From positions 3,544,578 through 3,608,577 of the forward strand of contig NZ_CP073013.1 of assembly GCF_020694005.1 (NCBI RefSeq): a stretch of 64,000 nt of DNA, read 5' to 3'. A program made the position numbers and the translations under genes. Of the stretch, positions 17,788 to 27,255 are shown one piece after another; the first letter of the stretch is position 1, and each line of letters begins with the position of its first letter. The DNA comes from Marinomonas profundi. GTDB taxonomy: Bacteria; Pseudomonadota; Gammaproteobacteria; Pseudomonadales; Marinomonadaceae. The notes under the pieces were generated by a model, which worked only from the letters and a program-made list of their open reading frames with translations, searched no databases and was not told the DNA's origin.

Positions 17788-18711
17788 TTATACAGATAAA
17801 GCCGCTTCAAACCCAACCAAATCACCTAAAGAAGCCGTTTCCAAGCCTTTAACGATTCGCTTATTAAGACCGCTTAATACCTTGCCCGGACCACATTCTA
17901 CCGTAGACGTTACACCAAGCTCAGCAAGCAACACAACAGATTGCGTCCACAACACTGGCTCACTTAACTGGGCAACTAGGTTCGCCTTAATGACAGAAGG
18001 ATCCGAAACCGCTTGAGCCGTCACGTTCTGCACCAAAGTACAAGTGGGCGAATGAAACGCAATCGTCTCAAGTTTTTCAGCCAGCTTCGCACCGGCAGGA
18101 ATCATCAGCTCACAATGAGACGGAACGCTCACTGGCAGAGGCAAAGCCCGCTTGGCACCCGCTTCTTTTGCGTTTGCCATGGCCGCTTCTACTGCCGCAA
18201 CGTGACCTGCGATAACAACCTGACCTGGCGAATTAAAGTTAACCGCACTCACAATACCTGGCGCCGCGTCACACGCAGCAACCACTTTATCATCATCAAG
18301 ACCGATAATTGCCGCCATCGCCCCCTCACCCGCAGGAACCGCTTGCTGCATATATTCGCCACGCAACTTAACCAGTTCAACCGCATCCGTAAAGGCAATC
18401 ACGCCAGCACACACCAAGGCAGAATATTCACCAAGACTGTGACCTGTAACATACGCTGGCTGTTCACCGCCCTGCTGCTCCCAGAGACGCCACAAAGCAA
18501 CACTGGCCGTCAACAAGGCCGGTTGCGTTTTGTCGGTTTGACTCAGCTTGTCCGCATCATTTTGCACAAGACGCCATAAATCATAACCAAGAACCTCGGA
18601 CGCTTCTGCGAACGTTTGCTCTATTATGTCGTGCTTTTCGGCCAAATCCGCCAACATTCCCAACTGCTGAGAACCCTGACCTGGAAAAACAAAAGCTAAT
18701 TTACTGCTCAT
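17788..18711 (-). CDS. fabD: Malonyl-CoA:ACP transacylase
   Basis: FabD loads malonate onto ACP. The nucleophile Ser92 is in GHSLGEYSAL and the partner His in the SVPSHCELM segment near residue 200, as in E. coli. N-terminal FPGQGSQ is also conserved. Length 307 is normal (309). AGGAG lies just before the ATG. In E. coli fabH lies between plsX and fabD; here plsX is followed directly by fabD, as in Pseudomonas. Confidence 0.96.
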   Translation of the reverse strand: MSSKLAFVFPGQGSQQLGMLADLAEKHDIIEQTFAEASEVLGYDLWRLVQNDADKLSQTDKTQPALLTASVALWRLWEQQGGEQPAYVTGHSLGEYSALVCAGVIAFTDAVELVKLRGEYMQQAVPAGEGAMAAIIGLDDDKVVAACDAAPGIVSAVNFNSPGQVVIAGHVAAVEAAMANAKEAGAKRALPLPVSVPSHCELMIPAGAKLAEKLETIAFHSPTCTLVQNVTAQAVSDPSVIKANLVAQLSEPVLWTQSVVLLAELGVTSTVECGPGKVLSGLNKRIVKGLETASLGDLVGFEAALSV

Positions 18712-18723
18712 TTACTCTCCTGA

Positions 18724-19668
18724 CTATAAAGCTTCATTACAAAGTCGCGCTTCTATTGCAGAATACAAATCTGCCCGCGCAATATCAATTCCATACTCAA
18801 TTGCACCAATCATAGCAGACAAATCTGAACAACCATGACCTTTTACCAAATTGCCACGCACGCCAACTAGGCAAGCGCCATGCCTGCGTTCAGTTTGGTA
18901 AAACGTCTCAAACAAAGATGATGCGCCGTCCACGGCTTTAAATTTACTCATCATAAAAGACAGCAGCCCTTCTGATGCTTTTAACACCGCATTGCCGACC
19001 ATGCCATCACACACAATGACGTTTTTATCGCCATCGAATAATTCCGTTCCTTCGGCATAACCACAATACTCAGGCCATTTTTTACTGGCCAAAAGTCGAT
19101 CCGTCTCTCGAATAACGGCACTGCCTTTCGAGCTTTCGACACCTACATTTAACAACCCAACCCTGGGTGGTTCAACACTCAGCGCCTCAATATAGGCCGC
19201 ACCCAGTTCTGCAAAACCCACCAACATTGACGGCGGACAATGTACATTCGCCCCTAAATCCACCAAACAACGCAACGGGTTAGAGTAAAGCTCTCTAATC
19301 AATGCCGGATAAAGCTTAGGCCGTAACACCCCTAAAATATGGCGCGCCAATGCAACCATAGCCCCCGTATTCCCCAAGGTAACAACCACATCCGATGACC
19401 GCTGAGCCAATGCATTTAAAGACTGATAAAGCGTGCTGTTACGACGGCGAAATAAAGACAAAACAATCTCTTCATCTCCATTAATGACATCAGAGCAAGT
19501 AATCAGAGATAAACGTTCATGAGGCGCAGGAAGTTCCAAACCGGAATGAGGAGAGTAATAAAGGGTGATGATGACATCTTGATGGCGAGAAAGAATCTCC
19601 ACTGCACCGTCAAATGCAATGCGGGGACCTAAGTCCCCGCCCATAGCGTCTAAAGCTACCCTGATCAT
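18724..19668 (-). CDS. plsX: Phosphate acyltransferase PlsX
   Basis: PlsX makes acyl-phosphate from acyl-ACP for phospholipid synthesis. The N-terminal ALDAMGGDLGP motif and the later LGNTGAMVALARHILGV, VDLGANV, NVGVESSKGS and DGMVGNAVLK blocks are family hallmarks. At 314 residues it is slightly shorter than many (about 330-356). It is 11 bp after rpmF and 12 bp before fabD, so it is certainly in the same operon. Confidence 0.94.
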   Translation of the reverse strand: MIRVALDAMGGDLGPRIAFDGAVEILSRHQDVIITLYYSPHSGLELPAPHERLSLITCSDVINGDEEIVLSLFRRRNSTLYQSLNALAQRSSDVVVTLGNTGAMVALARHILGVLRPKLYPALIRELYSNPLRCLVDLGANVHCPPSMLVGFAELGAAYIEALSVEPPRVGLLNVGVESSKGSAVIRETDRLLASKKWPEYCGYAEGTELFDGDKNVIVCDGMVGNAVLKASEGLLSFMMSKFKAVDGASSLFETFYQTERRHGACLVGVRGNLVKGHGCSDLSAMIGAIEYGIDIARADLYSAIEARLCNEAL

Positions 19669-19679
19669 GGGTATCTTAG

Positions 19680-19859
19680 TTACTCACCTTTAGGGGTGAT
19701 AACTTGACGACCACGGTAAAAACCATCTGCAGAAATGTGGTGACGACGGTGAAGTTCACCAGTCGTCTTTTCTACAGAAAGAGTTGGACCAGTCAAAGCA
19801 TCGTGTGAACGACGCTGGCCGCGACGTGAACGAGTAACTTTACTTTTTTGTACTGCCAT
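19680..19859 (-). CDS. rpmF: 50S ribosomal protein L32
   Basis: This 59-residue protein was found by translating the gap between yceD and plsX. It begins [20 protein letters not shown] and has the L32 core ([17 protein letters not shown]), a close match to E. coli L32. It is very basic, as expected. It has no zinc-binding cysteines, like other gammaproteobacterial L32 proteins. GGAGCTCC lies just before the ATG. The yceD-rpmF-plsX order is conserved across proteobacteria. Confidence 0.97.
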   Translation of the reverse strand: MAVQKSKVTRSRRGQRRSHDALTGPTLSVEKTTGELHRRHHISADGFYRGRQVITPKGE

Positions 19860-19876
19860 TTTTGGAGCTCCTAACT

Positions 19877-20398
19877 TTACTTGGCCTTTAATTGGGCCAA
19901 TATACTAAATGGATTCGGTTTTTCGTCATCCGGTGCGTCATCGGTAGACGAGGCATACTTTACAGCTGTTGGGTTGCAACCACTTTCTTCGTGATAGGCG
20001 ACAATTGGTAAGGCAAGTATAATTTCTTGCTCGACCATATCTGCCAGAATTACTTCACCATCGGTCATGACAACAGGATCGTAATCGGCCGGTAGATTTT
20101 TTGCATGGTCTTCGTCATAAACGAATCCCAGCGACAAATCTAACGCCAAATCATGTGCAACAGCCCCCATACAACGCTGACAAACAACTTGTACTTGAGC
20201 GGTTAATGATCCGGTAGCAATATAACGCCTATCCTCATCAACTCTAAAGTCTAGATGAATAAAAGCATTACCCTCATCAGAGGCTAAGATAGCACAAAGC
20301 TCCTTAAATTGATTAAGGGGCACGTACCCTTCGAACGCCGACTCATGGCTGGCGTATTTTCGAGGGTCAAAATATTTAGGTAATGTATCATTCAACAT
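19877..20398 (-). CDS. yceD: YceD family protein (DUF177)
   Basis: YceD-family proteins precede rpmF in most bacteria and are linked to 23S rRNA maturation. This one has the conserved [10 protein letters not shown] cysteine pair (CxxC), and the C-terminal [14 protein letters not shown] with another Cys. The ATG at 20398 gives 173 residues (E. coli YceD 173); a TTG at 20419 would add seven. Neither start has a strong Shine-Dalgarno sequence. It is the first gene of the leftward operon through fabF. Confidence 0.9.
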   Translation of the reverse strand: MLNDTLPKYFDPRKYASHESAFEGYVPLNQFKELCAILASDEGNAFIHLDFRVDEDRRYIATGSLTAQVQVVCQRCMGAVAHDLALDLSLGFVYDEDHAKNLPADYDPVVMTDGEVILADMVEQEIILALPIVAYHEESGCNPTAVKYASSTDDAPDDEKPNPFSILAQLKAK

Positions 20399-20546
20399 GG
20401 CGGGGAATAATATTGCCAAGGGCTCTTATTGTCAAAGTCTAAGTGCGGTTAAACGGGTTTTTTTCACTCTTTTAAAGCATTTCAGTGTAAAAAAAGTAAA
20501 ATCCCCTGACATTCCATTTTAATTTTCGAAAAGTGACCCAAAAACA

Positions 20547-21176
20547 ATGCAAACACAGCTTATCTTAGGTTCTTCGTCTCCTTATCGAAAAGCGCTATTA
20601 GAGCGCCTGAGAATCCCCTTCGAATGCCATTCACCCGACATTGACGAAAGCCCGCTCGCTCAAGAATCCGCTGCAGACTTAGTAAAACGCCTCTCCATCG
20701 CCAAAGCCTTCGCCGTTCACCACGAGCGCCTATCAAATAAAAAATCGACTGATGCCATCATTATTGCATCCGACCAAGTCGCCGTTTTAGGCACCAAAAT
20801 CTTAGGCAAACCGCTCACCGAAAACAACGCCATCAAACAGCTTTCTGAGTTCAGCGGTAAAAAAGTGAGTTTTTTAACTGGCCTCTGTGTGTTCAACCAA
20901 CAAGATCAAACCTATCAATATCGATTAAATGAATACCACGTGTATTTTAGAACACTAACCGAGCCAGAAATCATCCATTACGTGACCCTAGAGCAGCCTC
21001 TCGACTGCGCAGGAAGCTTTAAATGCGAAGGTCTGGGCGTATGCCTGTTTGACAAAATGGAAGGCAGCGACCCAAACAGCTTAATCGGGCTGCCGCTTAT
21101 TTCGTTATGTCACTTACTGAGAGAGCTAAACATTAACCCTATCAGCACAAAGATCGACAACCCAACACTAAACTAA
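20547..21176 (+). CDS. yceF: Maf-like nucleotide pyrophosphatase (YceF type)
   Basis: This 209-residue Maf/Ham1-fold enzyme hydrolyses modified NTPs; the YceF subfamily prefers 7-methyl-GTP. The N-terminal LGSSSPYRKALLERL and central IIASDQVAVLGTKILGKP motifs are diagnostic, and the CAGSFKCEGLG segment supports YceF over the Maf dTTPase group. It is divergent from yceD, the usual position of yceF. Its end overlaps the convergent patatin gene by 4 bp. Confidence 0.88.
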   Translation: MQTQLILGSSSPYRKALLERLRIPFECHSPDIDESPLAQESAADLVKRLSIAKAFAVHHERLSNKKSTDAIIIASDQVAVLGTKILGKPLTENNAIKQLSEFSGKKVSFLTGLCVFNQQDQTYQYRLNEYHVYFRTLTEPEIIHYVTLEQPLDCAGSFKCEGLGVCLFDKMEGSDPNSLIGLPLISLCHLLRELNINPISTKIDNPTLN

Positions 21177-22093
21177 TAGCCCTTGGGAAAAGAGAAATAA
21201 CTTGAAGATGGGGACTCCAAACCATCGAGCGCTTTCAGCGCAACATCGTAACCAAAATCAATCAGCTCCTTCGCTCGCCAGAACTCGTAAAAGCCAGAAA
21301 TATCTTTCGGCATCGAAATCAATAAATCTGGTGGGTAGCCAGCCAGCTTGTACTGAGTAAGAGACTCCTGCATGGTTTCAAACATCATGTTAATGGTTTG
21401 TAAACGCCCCCAGCTTTCTGGCGAGTATTTAGGTTTTTCTTCTGCATCGTCTTTTTCTTTAGCAAAGAAACCTTTTGTATTTAACCACCAAGCAGGCGCA
21501 CTAGGACGTTCACCTGAAACATTTTCTAACACGCCTTCTGCTGGACCATTTAGATCCACTGCAATAATGTAATCCGCCCCCGCTGGCACAGAAGGAATAA
21601 TAGGCAAAGGGTTCAAAACACCGCCATCAACGTACATCCGACCATTTAATGACACGGGCGACACAATAGAAGGGATCGCAGAAGAAGCACGCATCGCGCT
21701 AATCAAGTCGCCACGCTGAAACCAGAACTCTTTCTGATTCAACAGATCCACCGCAACGGAGGTATAATCAATAGGCAAAGACTCAATAGCAGGTTCCCCT
21801 ATCATGCCTTGGATCTTCTCGAAAAAACGATCGCCTTTAATATAGCCGCCATTCAACAAGGACATGTCCAATAAGCGAATCACGCTCAGGCGATCAAGCG
21901 ATTCTGCCCACTCACGATACTCTGGCAGCTTGCCTGCGGCAAAAACGCCACCGACAATGGCACCAATAGAACAACCAGAAATACTAATAATATCATAACC
22001 ACGCTCTTCAACAGCCTGAATCACGCCAATATGCGCATGACCGCGCGCCGCGCCGCTGCCCAAGATAAGAGCCACTGTTTTTTTTGTATTCAC
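21173..22093 (-). CDS. Patatin-like phospholipase family protein (RssA-like)
   Basis: This is a Ser-Asp dyad hydrolase of the patatin family. It has the oxyanion motif GSGAARGHAHIG, the nucleophile elbow GCSIG, and the catalytic Asp in YVDGGVLNPLP. Length is 306, close to RssA (301). I prefer the GTG at 22093, which has AGGTGG before it and gives MNTKKTVALILGSG; a GTG at 22102 immediately after the upstream stop is the alternative. It is directly downstream of the DUF4892 gene and probably co-transcribed. Substrate is unknown. Confidence 0.85.
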   Translation of the reverse strand: MNTKKTVALILGSGAARGHAHIGVIQAVEERGYDIISISGCSIGAIVGGVFAAGKLPEYREWAESLDRLSVIRLLDMSLLNGGYIKGDRFFEKIQGMIGEPAIESLPIDYTSVAVDLLNQKEFWFQRGDLISAMRASSAIPSIVSPVSLNGRMYVDGGVLNPLPIIPSVPAGADYIIAVDLNGPAEGVLENVSGERPSAPAWWLNTKGFFAKEKDDAEEKPKYSPESWGRLQTINMMFETMQESLTQYKLAGYPPDLLISMPKDISGFYEFWRAKELIDFGYDVALKALDGLESPSSSYFSFPKGY

Positions 22094-22102
22094 CGCGACC
22101 AC

Positions 22103-22900
22103 CTAAGGACGAACATAAACAAAGGAAATACGCCCAACACCTAGCGACTCACGACCAAGGTCTGCCAAGTTTATAAAGCGCACTCTATCCTTAAGCTGAT
22201 CGCCCAAGCCGGCAGAAATCGTTGAAATAAGTTGATCCCCAGCTTCTATTGCGTTCAAGGCGTTCGTTTGCCGACTGGTAACAAAGCCAATGACTTTTTG
22301 TCCCGGTGACAAATCATTTATAAAGCGACGTATTCGAGGGGTATCCTGCGCATCCATCTGAGCAGTAATATTTGCTTCGCTCCCTCTGGCTTCTGCTGAT
22401 TTCACTTCATCCATACGCACCATAACATCGCCTGCACCACGGCGATTGATGTAAAGAATTCGATAGACATCCTGATCGTTTTTCACCACCAATAAGTATT
22501 GATTCTGATCTGCGCCATACAAAAGATAATCGCCAAAGAAGTTATTCGCCCACGCATTACTACTGCCGCAACTACGGCTATCGCATTGAAATAAAACGCG
22601 ATAGCCATTATTCAGTATTCGCGTCTCATAATGAGAATAGACATCAGGCAAAAGCGCATTACGATCAATTTTGTAAAGCGTACTGATGTAATCCCCCTGA
22701 ATGCGCACAACCGATTCAGGCTCCCAACCTCGACCTGCTCGCTGAATTTTGCTCAGAGGCACATCAACACCTTGATCCGCCTGAGAGCGACTTTTAACAA
22801 GCTGTGCATCTCGATAAGGTTCAATGCTCAACACACTAGCGAAAGACAAGCTGCTTAACAAACAGAGCGAGCAAAGTAATAGTACACGACGCTTTACCAT
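22103..22900 (-). CDS. DUF4892 domain protein, secreted
   Basis: This 265-residue protein has a clear N-terminal signal peptide (basic MVKRR, hydrophobic to about residue 20, cleavage near SFA). The mature part has no membrane segments. Features resembling the DUF4892 family include YRDAQLVKSRSQADQGVDVPL near the start and the paired Cys segment FQCDSRSCGSSNAW. The C-terminal part (SPGQKVIGFVTSRQTNALNAI) resembles an OmpA-like fold only loosely. Function is unknown. It sits upstream of the patatin-like gene. Confidence 0.7.
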   Translation of the reverse strand: MVKRRVLLLCSLCLLSSLSFASVLSIEPYRDAQLVKSRSQADQGVDVPLSKIQRAGRGWEPESVVRIQGDYISTLYKIDRNALLPDVYSHYETRILNNGYRVLFQCDSRSCGSSNAWANNFFGDYLLYGADQNQYLLVVKNDQDVYRILYINRRGAGDVMVRMDEVKSAEARGSEANITAQMDAQDTPRIRRFINDLSPGQKVIGFVTSRQTNALNAIEAGDQLISTISAGLGDQLKDRVRFINLADLGRESLGVGRISFVYVRP

Positions 22901-22942
22901 ACGATTTTCCTATAATCCCACCCAAATAAGCGGATGACACAA

Positions 22943-23806
22943 TTAGTTTTGATCAATAAATTGCTGGATTTCAGCAGCAACAAGGGCACAACTATCAGGC
23001 TCAAGATGAAAATGATGATTACCGTCTAGCCATTTAAGTTTTATCCAAGGAAACTGCGCTGCCCGCTTATCGACCAGCAAACGATTGTCCTGATAGATAC
23101 CGTTATTCGCCACCAAAGCCAGCGTTGGGCACTTAATTTCTTGAATAAAAGCCTCAACACCCTCTTCATCCATTCGAAAAGGTGAGGGAAAAGTCAATTT
23201 GCCGTCATGGCGCCAAACCCAACCACCTTCATCATTTTGCCTAGCACCTCGATCTACTAATATTGTAGACGCCAACCGTGATAACGAGGTAAAACCCTCC
23301 ATTCTTGCCAACACCATCGCCTCTTTGGTGGGGTAACGGGTGTCTTTCCCTAAACGGTACTTAAGCATTTTATTGACTGAACGCTGTAAATTCACAACGC
23401 GTTCGCTTGGCGAGGCACTCAACGGCCCCATATTATCCAACACAATCAAACCGCGAACTTTATCGGGCGCAATGGCCGCCACAAGCATCGCAACCGCGCC
23501 CCCCATACTGTGACCAATCAGCCAAACACTTTGCTTGGATTGATTCAAAATAGACACCACATCCAACACATGGTCCCATAGGTGATAAAAACTTCCTGCG
23601 GGGCGATGAATGGACAAACCATGACCCGCAAAATCAATCGCGGTATGCGAAAAATTCGCTAAATGCGGCGATAAATTAGAAAAACTCTCGGCGTTGTCTA
23701 ACCAGCCATGTAATGACAAAATCTTTAATGCTGATGCGTTCTTTGGTAACCACTGCAATCCCGCTATTTCTGTATGCGGCAACTGATAGACAATTTCATT
23801 TCCCAT
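22943..23806 (-). CDS. Alpha/beta hydrolase
   Basis: This 287-residue cytoplasmic hydrolase has the nucleophile elbow GHSMGGA (Ser near residue 98), an HGWLD oxyanion motif near residue 34, and the C-terminal catalytic His in GNHHFHLE. The acid is probably in the LALVANNG region. It is of the general esterase/peroxidase-like type; the substrate cannot be told. It is in the same-strand series gpsA-DUF4389-sixA-hydrolase, 40 bp after sixA. Confidence 0.82.
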   Translation of the reverse strand: MGNEIVYQLPHTEIAGLQWLPKNASALKILSLHGWLDNAESFSNLSPHLANFSHTAIDFAGHGLSIHRPAGSFYHLWDHVLDVVSILNQSKQSVWLIGHSMGGAVAMLVAAIAPDKVRGLIVLDNMGPLSASPSERVVNLQRSVNKMLKYRLGKDTRYPTKEAMVLARMEGFTSLSRLASTILVDRGARQNDEGGWVWRHDGKLTFPSPFRMDEEGVEAFIQEIKCPTLALVANNGIYQDNRLLVDKRAAQFPWIKLKWLDGNHHFHLEPDSCALVAAEIQQFIDQN

Positions 23807-23846
23807 AATAACGTTTCTTTATCCATGCTGGTTTCAATTCAGTGAC

Positions 23847-24326
23847 CTATAAAGGGGATAAATGCCATCTAAACTGGCAACAAGCCCCAGCAATAAAATC
23901 CCCTTCCACTGCCGCTAACGTCGCAGTGGTCATGGCAAAATTTACCGGCAGGGGTTCATCCACTAAAAAATCAATAAATTGATGGGCAAAAGGCTGATGA
24001 GTCACCAATAAAATTGACTCATAAGGCTGCTCACTTAACCAAAGAGCCACCTCCATCTCGCGACCATTTGGCGTAATCAAAGAGCATTCTTTCACTTCAA
24101 CAGACACATCAAGGTCCGCTAGAAAAACTTTCGCCGTCTGCTGAGCACGAATATAAGGACTCACCATCACCACATCGAACCTTTCCGACTTGGCCTTAAA
24201 TGCCTGAGCAACCACCTTCACCTCGGCCACACCCAATTCGGTTAGCTCTCGACGTTCATCTTGATCATAGCCATAAGGCTGAGCATTGCCATGACGTAAG
24301 ACATAAAGACGTTTACGCTTCTTCAT
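23847..24326 (-). CDS. sixA: Phosphohistidine phosphatase SixA
   Basis: SixA removes phosphate from histidines of phosphotransfer domains. The RHG motif of the histidine phosphatase superfamily is at the N terminus (LYVLRHGNAQPYGYD). The second His is in LLVTHQPFAHQ. At 159 residues it equals the E. coli protein (161). The ATG at 24326 is preferred; a GTG two codons earlier has its ribosome site too close. It overlaps the end of the DUF4389 gene by 14 nt, so translation is likely coupled. Confidence 0.88.
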   Translation of the reverse strand: MKKRKRLYVLRHGNAQPYGYDQDERRELTELGVAEVKVVAQAFKAKSERFDVVMVSPYIRAQQTAKVFLADLDVSVEVKECSLITPNGREMEVALWLSEQPYESILLVTHQPFAHQFIDFLVDEPLPVNFAMTTATLAAVEGDFIAGACCQFRWHLSPL

Positions 24327-24597
24327 CCACACTCACCTGAGGCCAAGGCTGAAACGGAAAGGGTTTTTCTTCGGTTTTATAGGCTAAAAAGGCAAAGATT
24401 TGACCAATAAAAGCCGTCACGCCTTGCAGCCAATTAGACAAGGTAACAGGCTCATGCTTTGAACCGAGCTTCACTAAACTTACCAAAACGAGCAAAAAAC
24501 CAAACACAGTCACGGCAATGTTTAATACCACCCAATACAGCAGCATAAAAATCACGCGAAACCAAAATCCTTGATCCGCATACCCTGGTTTAGACAT
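24313..24597 (-). CDS. DUF4389 family membrane protein
   Basis: This 94-residue protein has two hydrophobic helices in the N-terminal half (FRVIFMLLYWVVLNIAVTVFGF and LVLVSLVKLG) and a third near WLQGVTAFIGQIFAFLAY, with the FPFQPWP C-terminal motif of DUF4389 proteins. The ATG at 24597 has GAGGAG 6 nt upstream; the longer frame would lie inside gpsA. It overlaps gpsA by 8 nt. Function is unknown. Confidence 0.82.
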   Translation of the reverse strand: MSKPGYADQGFWFRVIFMLLYWVVLNIAVTVFGFLLVLVSLVKLGSKHEPVTLSNWLQGVTAFIGQIFAFLAYKTEEKPFPFQPWPQVSVDEEA

Positions 24598-25618
24598 TAT
24601 TATTCTCCTCATTTGTCGCAAATTCGACATCCCATTTTTGCTCACCCGTCATCATTGAACCAATCAACGATTCCAGCGTGGCGTTTTCAAACAATAATTT
24701 AGACAAACCTTCAGCAAGCGGCATATACAAACCATGCTTATGAGCCTCATCCACCACCATTTTCAAGGTATTCACACCTTCAGCCACCTCGCCAATGCCC
24801 CCCACTGCATCTTCTAGATTCTCCCCGGAACCAATGGCAAACCCCACGCGATAATTGCGACTCAAAGGCGAAGTGCAAGTCGCAATTAAGTCTCCCATCC
24901 CAGCAAGCCCTAAAAACGTCATTGGGTTTGCACCAAAGTGCACCGCAAATCGGCTCATTTCTGCCAAGCTACGGGTCAATATCATTGCCATCGTGTTTTC
25001 ACCCACCTTTAAGGCTTTGGCAAGACCGCATACAATTGCATAAATATTTTTTAACGCACCCGCCAGCTCAACCCCAGCGCTGTCTTTGTTTTCATAGACA
25101 CGAAAAGTGGGCGACTTTAACAGCTCAATTACCCGCCGACGCACTTGGTCGTCCACACTGGCGATAACCGATCCAGTCATTTGACCTGCGGCAATCTCTT
25201 TGGCCAAATTAGGGCCACTCAGCACCCCTATTTTTTGCGTAATAGGGTTTCGACGCAAAATATCACTCATAAGTTCAAAACGATTTGGATTAAATCCCTT
25301 AGTGGTGCTGATTAATATTTTATCCGCCGTCAACCAAGGCTCAATTCGCTGCACTACCTGCTCAAACGACTTCGAGGGAATCGAAACAAACACTGTATCG
25401 CTGTCGCGTATTGCCTGCTCTAAATTACTCGTCGCTAATAATTCTCGATGCAATGGCGCATTGGGCAAATAGCGACTATTTAATCCCGTCAAGTTGATCT
25501 CTTCAACCTGCTCCTCATTGCGCATCCACTGGCTCACTTGATGCCCATTTTTGGCCATAATATTGGCCAAAGCGGTGCCAAAACTGCCACCCCCTAATAC
25601 ACATACCGAATGCTTCAT
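24590..25618 (-). CDS. gpsA: Glycerol-3-phosphate dehydrogenase [NAD(P)+]
   Basis: GpsA reduces dihydroxyacetone phosphate to sn-glycerol-3-phosphate for phospholipids. The N-terminal GGGSFGTALA dinucleotide motif, VFVSIPSKSF, STKGFN, LSGPNLAKEI and the catalytic Lys in ALKNIYAIVCG are all present. Length 342 is normal (E. coli 339). It is the first gene of the gpsA-DUF4389-sixA-hydrolase run. Confidence 0.96.
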   Translation of the reverse strand: MKHSVCVLGGGSFGTALANIMAKNGHQVSQWMRNEEQVEEINLTGLNSRYLPNAPLHRELLATSNLEQAIRDSDTVFVSIPSKSFEQVVQRIEPWLTADKILISTTKGFNPNRFELMSDILRRNPITQKIGVLSGPNLAKEIAAGQMTGSVIASVDDQVRRRVIELLKSPTFRVYENKDSAGVELAGALKNIYAIVCGLAKALKVGENTMAMILTRSLAEMSRFAVHFGANPMTFLGLAGMGDLIATCTSPLSRNYRVGFAIGSGENLEDAVGGIGEVAEGVNTLKMVVDEAHKHGLYMPLAEGLSKLLFENATLESLIGSMMTGEQKWDVEFATNEENNNV

Positions 25619-25669
25619 AACGTCTACTTCTCTTCCAAAAATCGCCTAATAAAATCCACATAAATCCCA

Positions 25670-27091
25670 TTAAGACGAACAACTAACTTCTAATGACTTA
25701 CCCCATTCAGGTGCCCTTTGCGCAAGCAAGTCTGACTCTGGATGCTCATCAAAAGGATGAGTGAGCACATTTAATAAACGACGAAACGGCAAGTAATCTC
25801 CTCGCTCTGCGGCTAAAATCGCATCATGAGCCAAATAATTCCGTAATATAAATTTCGGATTCACTGCCAACATAGCAGCACTGATTTGAGACCATGCTAA
25901 TTCATTTTCAATTCGCACCCGCTCGTAGCGCTCAAGCCAAGTAGACAGCGCCTCTCGATCCACCACTTCATCAAGCAAAAGCGCAAAGTCACCCTGTTCA
26001 AAATGACTCAATAAACGAAAAAATACGCTGTAATCCATTTTTTCGGTCGCCAATAGAGTCAGCAACGACGGCAACAATTCATCCACCTGTTGCACCGAAT
26101 TCAAGCCCATTTTTTTCATCATCAAGGCGTCATAATGAGTTTGCAACTCTGGCTCGTAACATTGCAAAATAGCAATCAGCTGATCTCTTTCAAGGTGTTT
26201 CGAAAAACACCGCATTAAGCAATTCAAATTCCACAAGCCAACCCCTGGCTGCCGAGAAAACGCATAGCGACCCTCATGATCTGAATGGTTGCAAACCCAA
26301 TTTGGCTCATAGTCTTCCATAAAGCCATAGGGCCCATAATCGATCGTTTCACCGCTAAAAGAAAAATTATCTGTATTCATCACGCCATGCTGAAAACCGA
26401 CCGACTGCCATTTGGCAATCATTCGAGCCGTACGCTTTACCACTTCCATCAGCATGCTTTCTAGTGGTGATTCTGTGTGCAAACAATCTGGGTAATAATG
26501 CTCTAGACAATAATCGATAAGCTGATCAAGCTCTGCCTGTTTGCCCTGATAAAAAAAGTACTCAAAGTGACCAAATCGAATATGCCCTTGCGCCGTCCGT
26601 AATAACATAGCGCCCGCTTCAGGCGTTTCTCGATACACCGCCTCACGGCTATCGTAAAGCGCCAGTGCGCGAGAAGAAGGCACCGACAAAGCATGCATTG
26701 CTTCACTGGCTAAATATTCTCGAATACAAGAGCGTAACACCGCACGACCATCGCCACGGCGTGAGTACGGCGTTGGGCCAGCGCCCTTCATATGCAAATC
26801 ATACAATAAGCCATCTTGACCACGAACCTCGCCCAACAACACACCGCGACCATCACCCAACTGAGCAGAAAAACCACCAAATTGATGACCTGCATAAACC
26901 ATACTCAGGCTAGAAGGCACAAGGTCTTCACCGCTTAATAGGCGTTTTGTTGGAGGGGATTTAATATCGATAGACAGAAAAGTCGCGAGCGATGGGTTAA
27001 ATTCAACCAAGCGCTGCTGATGAAGTGGCTGGATCTGAGTTTTCGAAGAAAACTCAGATCCCAAGTTTGCAAAGTAGTGTTGTAAATTCAT
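25670..27091 (-). CDS. selO: Protein adenylyltransferase SelO (YdiU)
   Basis: SelO is a pseudokinase-fold enzyme that AMPylates proteins. Conserved blocks are YAGHQFGGFSAQLGDGRGVLLGE, GAGPTPYSRRGDGRAVLRS and GVMNTDNFSFSGETIDYGPYGF with the metal-binding Asn and Asp. At 473 residues it matches E. coli YdiU (478). The C-terminal end, often bearing a Cys in SelO, is VSCSS here. It appears monocistronic. A hairpin lies directly before its ATG. Confidence 0.94.
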   Translation of the reverse strand: MNLQHYFANLGSEFSSKTQIQPLHQQRLVEFNPSLATFLSIDIKSPPTKRLLSGEDLVPSSLSMVYAGHQFGGFSAQLGDGRGVLLGEVRGQDGLLYDLHMKGAGPTPYSRRGDGRAVLRSCIREYLASEAMHALSVPSSRALALYDSREAVYRETPEAGAMLLRTAQGHIRFGHFEYFFYQGKQAELDQLIDYCLEHYYPDCLHTESPLESMLMEVVKRTARMIAKWQSVGFQHGVMNTDNFSFSGETIDYGPYGFMEDYEPNWVCNHSDHEGRYAFSRQPGVGLWNLNCLMRCFSKHLERDQLIAILQCYEPELQTHYDALMMKKMGLNSVQQVDELLPSLLTLLATEKMDYSVFFRLLSHFEQGDFALLLDEVVDREALSTWLERYERVRIENELAWSQISAAMLAVNPKFILRNYLAHDAILAAERGDYLPFRRLLNVLTHPFDEHPESDLLAQRAPEWGKSLEVSCSS

Positions 27092-27094
27092 CTT

Positions 27095-27117
27095 GTCTCA
27101 CTAAAAGTAAGCGAGAC
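27095..27117 (-). promoter_or_regulatory. Leader hairpin just upstream of selO
   Basis: GTCTCACT (27095-27102) pairs, with one mismatch, with AGCGAGAC (27110-27117) around a 7-nt loop. In the selO mRNA it ends 3 nt before the ATG and encloses the only purine-rich stretch (GTGAGAC), so it could mask the ribosome site. Confidence 0.35.
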
Positions 27118-27255
27118 CTTTATGAGATGTCACAAAGGCAGCCAAGGCAACAAAATAAGAAAGCCGAACTTATAACGTATAAATGAGCACTCTTACTCTA
27201 TGTTCAACACCATATTGGCCAGCCTAGTCGTCACATAAAGGTCTCTAAGCGATGT

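Noticed and set aside
18013-18579. 188-codon rightward frame opposite fabD
   Set aside because: Antisense shadow of fabD with an Arg/His/Asn-rich translation unlike real proteins.
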